A stretch of 64,000 nt of DNA from Parashewanella sp965200795 (GTDB lineage Bacteria > Pseudomonadota > Gammaproteobacteria > Enterobacterales > Shewanellaceae), in contig CBDAVB010000019.1 of assembly GCA_965200795.1 (NCBI GenBank), forward strand, positions 27,045-91,044. The letters run 5' to 3'. The notes beneath the pieces are model-generated. The model searched no databases, had not been told where the DNA came from, and was given only the letters and a program-made list of their open reading frames with translations. Below, piece by piece: positions 1 through 7,423 of this stretch; the first letter of the stretch is position 1, and each line of letters begins with the position of its first letter. The position numbers and the translations under genes were made by a program.

Positions 1-2
1 GT

Positions 3-965
3 CTTGTACTGCGCGCCGCCTGGAGCCGGGATAATGTTGAATTCACGCGGATTAATGACCCTCAGGGTGATGCCGCCGCCTTTGCCCATTTAACGCAGTT
101 TGACTCGGTGCACGGTACCTGGGACAGGCGGGTGGAGGCGGATGATAGTCATATCATCATCAACGGTAAGAGCATTCGTTTTACCCGTAATCAAACCATC
201 GCGCAAACCGACTGGTCCGGCTGTGATGTCGTTATCGAAGCTTCCGGGGTGATGCGTGACAGACAAAAACTTCAGGCTTACCTGGATCAAGGCGTAAAAC
301 GTGTTTTAGTGACGGCGCCGGTAAAACAAGAGGGGGTGCTTAATCTGGTTAAAGGTGTAAACCATCACCTGTACGATCCTGAGCGGCATCGCGTCATTAC
401 CGCGGCATCCTGCACCACCAACTGCCTGGCACCCGTCGTAAAAGTGCTGCATGAGCGGATTGGTATCGAACACGGTTCGATGACCACGATTCACGACATC
501 ACCAATACTCAGACCATTTTGGACGCGCCGCGCAAAGATCTTCGCCGGGCTCGCGCGTGCGGCATGAGCTTAATTCCGACCACAACGGGCAGCGCCACGG
601 CCATTACTCATATTTTCCCTGAATTAAAGGGTAAATTGAACGGTCACGCGATTCGGGTTCCTTTAGCCAACGCCTCACTCACGGACTGTGTCTTTGAAAT
701 GAAGCGTACGGTAACAGCGGGAGAAATCAATCAGCTGCTGACTGAAGCGGCGGAAGGTGAACTCAAAGGCATATTAGGCGTGGAAACCCGGCCGTTAGTT
801 TCTGTCGACTATAAAACTGATCCCCGCTCGGCGATTGTCGACGCGCCGTCAACCATGATCATCAACGGCACTCAAGCTAAGTTATATGTCTGGTATGACA
901 ACGAATGGGGTTACGCCAGCCGTACCGCTGAACTGGCGATAATGATCGCGGAGCCGGATCAGTAA
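3..965 (+). CDS. Glyceraldehyde-3-phosphate dehydrogenase, ArsJ-associated type (5' end outside window)
   Basis: The reading frame is open from the first bases of the window, so the N-terminal nucleotide-binding strand lies upstream and the gene is partial. Visible landmarks are INDPQGDAAAFAHL, the catalytic cysteine motif SCTTNC, the substrate-binding stretch TTTGSATAI and the C-terminal WYDNEWGYASR, all typical of phosphorylating GAPDH. The stop codon overlaps the start of an arsJ gene (TAATG). In known gapdh-arsJ pairs the enzyme converts glyceraldehyde 3-phosphate plus arsenate to 1-arseno-3-phosphoglycerate, which ArsJ exports. Translational coupling here supports that role rather than a glycolytic one. 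A glycolytic role cannot be excluded because the gene's upstream context is missing. Confidence 0.9.
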   Translation, partial: LVLRAAWSRDNVEFTRINDPQGDAAAFAHLTQFDSVHGTWDRRVEADDSHIIINGKSIRFTRNQTIAQTDWSGCDVVIEASGVMRDRQKLQAYLDQGVKRVLVTAPVKQEGVLNLVKGVNHHLYDPERHRVITAASCTTNCLAPVVKVLHERIGIEHGSMTTIHDITNTQTILDAPRKDLRRARACGMSLIPTTTGSATAITHIFPELKGKLNGHAIRVPLANASLTDCVFEMKRTVTAGEINQLLTEAAEGELKGILGVETRPLVSVDYKTDPRSAIVDAPSTMIINGTQAKLYVWYDNEWGYASRTAELAIMIAEPDQ

Positions 966-2194
966 TGTTCAGGACGATTAAGTCACTGCCCGGCTCAGTA
1001 AAACAATATCTGATCATTACCGGAAACTACTGGTGCTTCACCCTGACCGACGGCGCTCTGCGTATGCTGGTGGTGCTGCACTTCCACCGGCTCGGCTACT
1101 CACCGCTGGAGATTGCCATGCTGTTTTTGTTTTACGAGTTTTTCGGCGTGGTAACCAATCTCGCCGGCGGTTATCTCGGCGCGAAATTAGGGCTTAACCG
1201 CACCATGAATACCGGCTTAGCCGCGCAGGTATTGGCATTACTGATGCTGACGATACCCGCTGATATCCTGCCGGGCGCCGTCGCGGGAATTCCCTGGGTG
1301 ACGGCGGCTCAGGCGCTGTCGGGAATTGCCAAGGATCTTAATAAAATGAGCGCCAAAAGCGCGATTAAGACTTTGACGCCCGCTGATGCTCAAGGCAGGC
1401 TTTATCAATGGGTAGCGTTACTGACAGGGTCAAAAAACGCGCTGAAAGGTATCGGTTTTTTCCTCGGCGGTTTACTGCTGACCCTGTTTGGCTATCAGGG
1501 CGCGTTAATCGTTATGGCTTCGGCACTCGCCGTCGTCTGGCTGTTCAGTATCCGGATGCTGAAGCCGGAATTAGGTAAGTCAAAAGCCAAGCCGAAATTT
1601 AGCGATTTATTTTCCAAAAGCCGGGAAATCAATCTGCTTTCCGCCGCCCGCCTGTGTTTATTCGCCTCTCGCGACGTGTGGTTTGTTGTCGCCTTACCCG
1701 TATATCTCGCGGTTACGCTTCAGTGGACGGACTGGGAGGTCGGCGCGTTTTTGGCGCTTTGGGTTATCGGCTATGGCGTTGTGCAGGCTTCGGCCCCGAA
1801 ACTCACCGGCAAATCAGCGGCAAAACCGCCGTCCGCAAACCGCGCCGTCATATGGCTGATTCCGCTGATGCCGGTGCCTGTACTCATTGGTCTGGGTATC
1901 GGGCATCACGCTGAACCGAACTTAATTATCATCGGCGGTTTACTCATTTTCGGCGCCGTATTCGCCGTCAATTCGTCATTGCACAGTTATCTGATCGTCA
2001 GTTACGCTAAGGCAGACGGCGTCTCGCTGGATGTAGGTTTTTATTATATGGCGAACGCCGCGGGAAGATTAATCGGTACTGTGCTGTCGGGGTGGGTATT
2101 TCAGGCTTACGGCTTAACCGTGTGTCTCTTTATCTCATCGGCGTTTCTGCTGTCAGCCGTGATAGTGTCGCTGTGGTTGCCGAAAGAAAAGTAA
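965..2194 (+). CDS. arsJ: ArsJ, organoarsenical (1-arseno-3-phosphoglycerate) efflux MFS permease
   Basis: A 409-residue major-facilitator protein with about 10-12 hydrophobic segments. It resembles ArsJ in the N-terminal stretch YWCFTLTDGALRMLVVLHF and in the loop SGIAKDLNKMSAKSAIK. It begins inside the stop codon of the preceding GAPDH gene, the arrangement known for arsenate resistance by arseno-phosphoglycerate export. It should sit in the inner membrane. No arsR, arsC or acr3 gene is visible nearby, but the region upstream of the window is unseen. Confidence 0.9.
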   Translation: MFRTIKSLPGSVKQYLIITGNYWCFTLTDGALRMLVVLHFHRLGYSPLEIAMLFLFYEFFGVVTNLAGGYLGAKLGLNRTMNTGLAAQVLALLMLTIPADILPGAVAGIPWVTAAQALSGIAKDLNKMSAKSAIKTLTPADAQGRLYQWVALLTGSKNALKGIGFFLGGLLLTLFGYQGALIVMASALAVVWLFSIRMLKPELGKSKAKPKFSDLFSKSREINLLSAARLCLFASRDVWFVVALPVYLAVTLQWTDWEVGAFLALWVIGYGVVQASAPKLTGKSAAKPPSANRAVIWLIPLMPVPVLIGLGIGHHAEPNLIIIGGLLIFGAVFAVNSSLHSYLIVSYAKADGVSLDVGFYYMANAAGRLIGTVLSGWVFQAYGLTVCLFISSAFLLSAVIVSLWLPKEK

Positions 2195-2312
2195 ACGACA
2201 TAAGCAGCTGACTGCGGGATCCCTGAGCCGCTCATTAAAAAACCGGCGTCTTCCTGAGTAAAATCTGAAGACAAACGCTCAATCACGTTACCAAACTTAA
2301 TCCGAACGGTTT

Positions 2313-2648
2313 TTAAGGGTACCTTCCCGCCCTGTAACAATCGGCCAGAGCGATAAACCAGCATGCGATCAGCGCCTGCACACTGAGACCGGCTGAATGA
2401 AGTAATTCACCATAAACGCTGTTATGAATCGCCTGCATGATTTGCACCGCGTCAAACGGAATTTTTCCTGATACGATTTCATCGGCGATCCCTTGAGCGA
2501 TCGCCGTAATCCGGCGCATTAACATGATTAAGGCCGCGACAGTAATAACAAAAAAAAACGCGGCCCGATAGTATTTTTTTAACATGTAATGCCCCGCTCC
2601 CGGGCAGACAAAAGCTGAGAGCAGCAGCGCCTTTGTTTCTTGCCTCAT
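2313..2648 (-). CDS. Small hypothetical membrane protein
   Basis: A 111-residue protein with two hydrophobic segments: one near residues 30-47 (AAFFFVITVAALIML) and one near residues 88-103. A short motif LSAFVCPGAGHYMLKKYYRAA precedes the first segment and resembles small bacterial membrane proteins with a GxGHxY-type motif. A Shine-Dalgarno-like GAGGTGA lies about 5 bases before the ATG. It converges with arsJ across a gap of roughly 120 bp. I cannot assign a function. Confidence 0.7.
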   Translation of the reverse strand: MRQETKALLLSAFVCPGAGHYMLKKYYRAAFFFVITVAALIMLMRRITAIAQGIADEIVSGKIPFDAVQIMQAIHNSVYGELLHSAGLSVQALIACWFIALADCYRAGRYP

Positions 2649-2661
2649 GATTCACCTCATG

Positions 2662-2686
2662 CTATATCTATATCTATATCTATATC
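2662..2686. repeat. Hexanucleotide tandem repeat (CTATAT)x4
   Basis: Four perfect copies of CTATAT plus one base lie just upstream of the small membrane protein gene on the minus strand. The AT-rich repeat falls where that gene's promoter would be, so copy-number slippage could alter spacing (inference). Confidence 0.85.
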
Positions 2687-2689
2687 AAA

Positions 2690-3208
2690 AGTAACTATAC
2701 ACTATTGATATTTAGCTGAAGTAAATTTAATTATCGAAATACAATCACATATTGCTTCAAAGGCTTTATATCAGTAGCCGCTTCGGAATCAGATACGTTC
2801 AATATTTTTTCTGGCTCAAAATAATTTATGGTTCCATCAATCAGTAACGGATACCAGCAGCTAAGATAAAAACGTTTTCCGATAACTCAGCTTACTGAAT
2901 TCCAGACTGTATTTTCTAAAATTGTCAGCGCGGGATTAACAAAATTTAATCTTTGAAAATCAATAAAAACGATATGATATGAACGGTATCGCCGCAAGCC
3001 GCAGGGGATGATCAAACATTATCGCTAAGGTTTCCCGATAATTAAACTTTAGTTAAGAAGCAGGTTTTATTGAAGATAAAGAATATAATTTATATACCAA
3101 AATTTAAATTCGGGTAACGACATCTATTTCACTGCTGATAAAGATCATTTATCCTCTGAATGCTTGTAAACAAGCCCGGCTCATATTGATATCCGCAAGG
3201 GCAATACC
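2690..3208. other. AT-rich intergenic region, no gene seen
   Basis: About 520 bp between divergent genes without a convincing ORF or RNA. It is richer in A+T than the flanking housekeeping genes and probably holds the promoters of both neighbours. I see no repeat-family member in it. Confidence 0.5.
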
Positions 3209-4417
3209 ATGACCACTTTAAGTTTAAAACTGAGCGCGACCTGTAGTAACAGGAGCCCACTCATTATTTCTGAAATACCCGGGTCTGACAGTCTCGCTGT
3301 TTTCGGAAAAATCACTGTATCAGTATCAAGAGGAGGTAAAAAACCGCTTAAATATACAGCGCGTAAGACGCGCGATGGTAACTGGAAAGTCAGTTGTGAT
3401 AACTGGTTCGCTCGCTTGAGAACTTACGGTGAATCAGACAGGATTAAAGAGGGTATTCTCCGCCGATTTAATGTTAATCCGGGCACTGCTGAGGCAACCG
3501 CATCCGGACAGGATGATTCTGCGGCAACTCCAAGCACAACTCCGCTTTTGCGGCCGCAGCAACAGGCGCAGGATAGTGAAGATAAAGACCGCGGGGTAAC
3601 GGCACCGGCTGCGGGTAAAACTGCGGATCAACAAGAGTCTGTTTCCGCGCGACCTGTCAGCTCAGCGGACGAAAATAATGATTTTGGCTTTTCTATGATG
3701 TGTGATGAAATCAAGTTTGTGAGAAAAGTTAATGAGTCTGAAATACTAAAACTCGCTGGCGGTGAAAGTAGCGCTTTGAATCCCCGTAGAAGGATTGACT
3801 CAAAAATCGCTTATCAGAGACTTCAGGACAAAATGCCGCAATCAGATCTCATCAAACTGGAGTCTTTAGATGAAAACGCGGAATCAGGCATACCACTGGA
3901 TCAACTCCCGCGGCGGTTGCGGGAAAAACATCAACAACTCAAGCGTGAATGTTTTAATCAGAAAGTGAAAGTAGCGGTTTGTCCGTTAGGTATCACCAAC
4001 CGCGGTAAACGGCGTATGTCACTGGGTCTGCTGAAAAAAACCGATCACTGTATCGCCGTTGTTTTTACCGCGGAAAAAGTATACCTCATTGACTCAAAGA
4101 ACAATGATTACAGTAATATCGAGGAGTTAACATCAATCTCGACACATTGGCAGTCCTTTTTAGACGGAGTGAATTGTACCAGATATTCGGGCAAGTTACT
4201 TTTATCTCTGGCTGACCGGTTATGCGGCTCGTCAGGCGTGGTAAATAAAGATACGGATACAAAGGCTCTTGATCAGCAAATCTTGCTGGAACTCAGCAAC
4301 ATACCAAAACCCTCACAACAAGAGTTAATGGAATTCTGTCAAGTTGTCCGAGCTAATCGAAAAGAAACCTCGCCGGCGCAGCGGTCTGTGCCGGCGCAGC
4401 GGTCTGTAATGGTTTAA
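3209..4417 (+). CDS. Hypothetical protein, candidate effector (402 aa)
   Basis: Not recognised. The first 90 residues are predicted strand-rich with basic residues. Residues 95-155 form a low-complexity Q/S/T/A-rich linker, followed by a folded-looking C-terminal half. In that half the spacing of His280, Asp295 (in VYLIDSKNND) and Cys339 (in ADRLCGSSG) loosely recalls C48/ULP-type cysteine proteases, but the usual Gln before the Cys is absent. The last residues come from a perfect 18-bp tandem duplication (4372-4407) giving AQRSV twice. An AAGG-like ribosome site precedes the ATG. It stands alone between unrelated genes, as expected of an acquired or effector gene. Confidence 0.75.
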   Translation: MTTLSLKLSATCSNRSPLIISEIPGSDSLAVFGKITVSVSRGGKKPLKYTARKTRDGNWKVSCDNWFARLRTYGESDRIKEGILRRFNVNPGTAEATASGQDDSAATPSTTPLLRPQQQAQDSEDKDRGVTAPAAGKTADQQESVSARPVSSADENNDFGFSMMCDEIKFVRKVNESEILKLAGGESSALNPRRRIDSKIAYQRLQDKMPQSDLIKLESLDENAESGIPLDQLPRRLREKHQQLKRECFNQKVKVAVCPLGITNRGKRRMSLGLLKKTDHCIAVVFTAEKVYLIDSKNNDYSNIEELTSISTHWQSFLDGVNCTRYSGKLLLSLADRLCGSSGVVNKDTDTKALDQQILLELSNIPKPSQQELMEFCQVVRANRKETSPAQRSVPAQRSVMV

Positions 4418-4426
4418 GCCGCGGGT

Positions 4427-4603
4427 AAGGTATCCGGCTGTAAGTTTTTTCACTTTTCTGACGCCCGTCATAATCACCGCGGGGCGTTACTCTCGCCTGA
4501 GCCTAAAAGCTCAGCTTTTCAGGGTGAAAGACCGCCGGTATTACCGCGCCGGAGCGCCTTAACCTGAACGCCGGAAATATCAAAAACTTATAGTCAGAGA
4601 CTC
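4427..4603. repeat. Interspersed repeat family 1, complete copy
   Basis: About 177 bp. The left end contains TAAGTTTTTTCACTTTTCTG and the right end contains an imperfect inverted match (AAAAACTTATAGTCAG). The core includes GACCGCCGGTATTACCGCG. It is found again at 15911, 18259, 20610 and 61968. It lies between the 402-aa gene and the deaD terminator. Confidence 0.85.
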
Positions 4604-4635
4604 ATGTCATCACCTGAACGCCGATATAAGAAACT

Positions 4636-4657
4636 AAAAGGAGCCGAAGCTCCTTTT
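4636..4657 (-). terminator. Rho-independent terminator of deaD
   Basis: A 9-bp perfect stem (AAAAGGAGC/GCTCCTTTT) closes a TTCG tetraloop when read on the minus strand and is followed by a T run. It lies about 20 bp after the deaD stop codon. Confidence 0.85.
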
Positions 4658-4679
4658 AAACTGATAACCTGATGAAAAA

Positions 4680-6446
4680 TCAGCTTTGCTTTTGACGACG
4701 CGGGCGACGCTCGCTGTTTGAGCGGCTCCGGTCGTTACCGCGGCGGTCGCTTCTGCGACGACTGCCGCGGCCGCTGTCGGTGAAGACCTCATCGCCCGCC
4801 TCACGGATATTCAGCTGACGACCGCACACGCGCACTTTCTTGAGGTGCCGCAGTACGTCTTTTGGCATACCTTCGGGCAGATCAACCGTTGTCACCGCGT
4901 CGTATAAGTGGATCTGACCGATGTAGCGGCTGTCGATGTTCGCTTCGTTGGCAATCGCGCCGACAATGTTACCTACGCCGACATTGTTATCACGTCCCAC
5001 CTCAATAAGATAACGGCACATTTTCACATCCGGGTTATCTTTGAGTGACTCAGCGCTGCCCATGTTTTTCGGCACACGACGGCCGTCACGATCGCGGCGC
5101 TTGTCACGGTTATCGCGGTTACGCTCCTGCATCGGCGGTAACTGTAACGGGCGCTCTTGCTGAACTTTATGCAGTAATGCCGCGGCGAGCAGATCGGTGT
5201 CGATTTCAAGCTGGTTACACAGCTCGGCAACCGCTTCTTTCATAAACTCAAGGTCACCGGATAATGTCTTAGCCACCTGCTCGCCTAAGCGGGAAAGACG
5301 CTTTTCAGCGACGATTTCAGGGCTCGGAATCGACATCGGCGAAATACGGCTGTTGGTCGCGCGCTCAATGGTACGCAGCATGCGCATTTCACGGTGAGTC
5401 ACGAATAAAATCGCCATACCCGTACGACCCGCGCGCCCCGTACGGCCGATACGGTGAACGTAAGCCTCTGTGTCGTAAGGGATATCAAAGTTGATAACGT
5501 GACCGATACGCTCAACGTCAAGACCGCGCGCCGCGACGTCCGTGGCGATAATAATGTCTAACTTACCGTTTTTAAGCTGATCAACCGCGCGTTCACGCGC
5601 CTGCTGGTTCATATCCCCGTGCAGAGGTGAGGACGCATAGCCGCGCGCCTCCAGTTTTTCAGCCAGCTCAACGCATGAGTTACGCGTACGCACGAAGATG
5701 ATGATGCCTTCGGTATTCTCAACCTCAAGAACACGAACCAAAGCCTCTAATTTATTGTGCTGCGAAACCTGAACAAACCGCTGCTCGATGGATTCAACCG
5801 TCGTATGACTCGCCGCGATACTGATGTAAGCCGGATCCTTAAGGTGCTTATCCGCGACACGCTTGATCTGCTCCGGCATGGTCGCTGAGAACAGCGCCAG
5901 CTGGCTGTTTTCCGGCTTATGATCAAGAATCCACTCGATATCGTCAATAAAGCCCATTTTTAGCATTTCATCGGCTTCATCCAGTACCAGGGTCTGTAAA
6001 CAGTCAAGTTTCAACGTGCCGCGGCGCATGTGATCCATCACACGGCCCGGAGTCCCCACAATCACCTGCGGCCCGCGTTTTAATTGATGTAATTGTTGTC
6101 CCATGCTCTGACCGCCGTAAATGGGCAGCACATGGAAACCTTCCATATGTTTTGCGTAGCTGTTGAACGCTTCGGCAACCTGTACCGCAAGCTCACGGGT
6201 CGGAGCCAGGACTAAAATCTGCGGCTGACTCAGCTTATGGTTACAGCTGTTTAACAGAGGAAGCGCAAACGCGCCGGTTTTACCCGTACCGGTCTGCGCC
6301 TGGCCCAGAATGTCTTTGCCCGCCATTAAAGGTTTGATACTGGCAGCTTGGATTGGGGTCGGTTTCTCATAACCTAATTCGTCAAGAGAACGCAATAATG
6401 ACTCAGAAAGACCGAGGTCACGAAAAGTTTTTTCACTGGATGACAT
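4680..6446 (-). CDS. deaD: DEAD-box ATP-dependent RNA helicase DeaD/CsdA
   Basis: A 588-residue RNA helicase. It shows the Q motif (PTPIQ), Walker A AQTGTGKT near residue 50, the DEAD box in VLDEADEMLKMGF, SAT in LFSATMP, and HRIGRTGRAGR. C-terminal to these are a CsdA/DbpA-like RNA-binding domain (about 455-540) and an Arg/Ser-rich tail. DeaD unwinds structured RNA in ribosome assembly and cold adaptation. I chose the ATG at 6446, which has AAGG upstream, over a GTG eight codons earlier with no such site. It is a single gene with its own terminator. Confidence 0.95.
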   Translation of the reverse strand: MSSSEKTFRDLGLSESLLRSLDELGYEKPTPIQAASIKPLMAGKDILGQAQTGTGKTGAFALPLLNSCNHKLSQPQILVLAPTRELAVQVAEAFNSYAKHMEGFHVLPIYGGQSMGQQLHQLKRGPQVIVGTPGRVMDHMRRGTLKLDCLQTLVLDEADEMLKMGFIDDIEWILDHKPENSQLALFSATMPEQIKRVADKHLKDPAYISIAASHTTVESIEQRFVQVSQHNKLEALVRVLEVENTEGIIIFVRTRNSCVELAEKLEARGYASSPLHGDMNQQARERAVDQLKNGKLDIIIATDVAARGLDVERIGHVINFDIPYDTEAYVHRIGRTGRAGRTGMAILFVTHREMRMLRTIERATNSRISPMSIPSPEIVAEKRLSRLGEQVAKTLSGDLEFMKEAVAELCNQLEIDTDLLAAALLHKVQQERPLQLPPMQERNRDNRDKRRDRDGRRVPKNMGSAESLKDNPDVKMCRYLIEVGRDNNVGVGNIVGAIANEANIDSRYIGQIHLYDAVTTVDLPEGMPKDVLRHLKKVRVCGRQLNIREAGDEVFTDSGRGSRRRSDRRGNDRSRSNSERRPRRQKQS

Positions 6447-6698
6447 TGAGTTGTAGCCTTGTGGATGCACAGGAGAGTGCGAAGTAATTCACAGACAGAA
6501 AATCAACCCCGTGTCGATTTTCCGCACCGATAAGCGGAAGATTATAACTTAAGTAGTAAGAAAATACTACGATAATAGCTTATTATGTTTAGCCGTTCTT
6601 TGTTTATTGCGTGCGACGAGCTTATCAGACCGTCAGGCAGTATTACACCTGAGCTAATCACGCGCGCACTCAGAAGTGAACGGTTGATAAACGAAGAA

Positions 6699-7070
6699 TT
6701 AGCTGTTGTCATCCATTTTGATTTTTTTCGGACTGACGGTTTCCGCCTCATGCTCCAGCCTGCGTTTTAACCGGTTCAGATTAGACGGTAATTCCCCGAA
6801 ATTATACCTTCTGTCATCTTCAGTATCTTCAGAGCCGGCAGTGGAACAAAGTTCAGAATCATCTTCAAATTCATTCGGTTCCCCTGAAAGTGACTCAGGC
6901 ATATTAGTGCTGGTGGAGTAATCCGAGCAATCTGACTCACAGCCGTCATTTTCAACCGCGGCACCGGGTGAGAGCCGCTGCCCGGCGACTTTTATTGATT
7001 CATCGCCGGGCTCACCTGTTTGCCGGTAATTCTGTGATACTTGTGACTTCGAGTCTGTTAAAGAAAACAT
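6699..7070 (-). CDS. Small acidic protein with bipartite NLS-like C-terminus, candidate nucleomodulin
   Basis: A 123-residue protein with no recognised domain. The middle is strongly acidic and Ser-rich (many D/E/S between about residues 40 and 85). The tail carries K102-R103, an 11-residue spacer, then K115-K-I-K118 after SP, which fits the classical bipartite nuclear localisation pattern (two basic residues, 10-12 spacer, basic cluster). I prefer the ATG at 7070, preceded by GAGACAGG, over a TTG 17 codons upstream. Being an orphan small gene between deaD and uvrA, it could be a host-directed protein. This is inference from composition only, and chance basic clusters occur. Confidence 0.6.
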   Translation of the reverse strand: MFSLTDSKSQVSQNYRQTGEPGDESIKVAGQRLSPGAAVENDGCESDCSDYSTSTNMPESLSGEPNEFEDDSELCSTAGSEDTEDDRRYNFGELPSNLNRLKRRLEHEAETVSPKKIKMDDNS

Positions 7071-7295
7071 AACCTGTCTCAAATTAATTTCTCTTTGGTG
7101 CGGCCAGTGTACGAAATTCAAAAGAACGACAGAGTTTTCCCGCTACCGCGTTGAAAAATCGGATACAGCGTCTTGCCGGAATGCTTTAGGCCGGCATCCG
7201 GTAACTTTAGTATAATCGGAAGTCAGACTACCGGATACCGGCCTCAGGAACGCAGCGGAAGTTACCAGCCGTGCCTCCGGTTAATTTTTCGAAAG

Positions 7296-7360
7296 TCACC
7301 GGATACCCGCCTTCGCGGGTATGACAAATGTAGTGCTGAATTTTAAATCGGTATCTTTTA
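7296..7360. repeat. Interspersed repeat family 3 (palindrome ACCCGCCTTCGCGGGT)
   Basis: Contains GGATACCCGCCTTCGCGGGT followed by ATGACAAATG and, further on, a TAAATCGGTATCTTTT block. The same blocks occur inverted at 45511-45570 and in degraded form near 51154. The sequence from about 7170 onward also holds diverged CCGGTAAC/CCGGATAC stretches. This resembles REP-type palindromic intergenic repeats. Confidence 0.75.
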
Positions 7361-7386
7361 AGCCGCGGGATCCCTAAATTTCAACG

Positions 7387-7403
7387 GCCCGGATAAACCG
7401 GGC
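7387..7403 (-). terminator. Hairpin after uvrA, possible terminator
   Basis: A 6-bp GC stem (GCCCGG/CCGGGC) with a 5-base loop lies 20 bp past the uvrA stop. It lacks a clear T run on the minus strand, so termination is uncertain. Confidence 0.4.
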
Positions 7404-7423
7404 AACGTCAGTCGCAAGGATAA

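Noticed and set aside
2107..2364. ORF on the minus strand overlapping the end of arsJ
   Set aside because: It lies mostly antisense to arsJ and its neighbour, with no ribosome site and no protein-like pattern.
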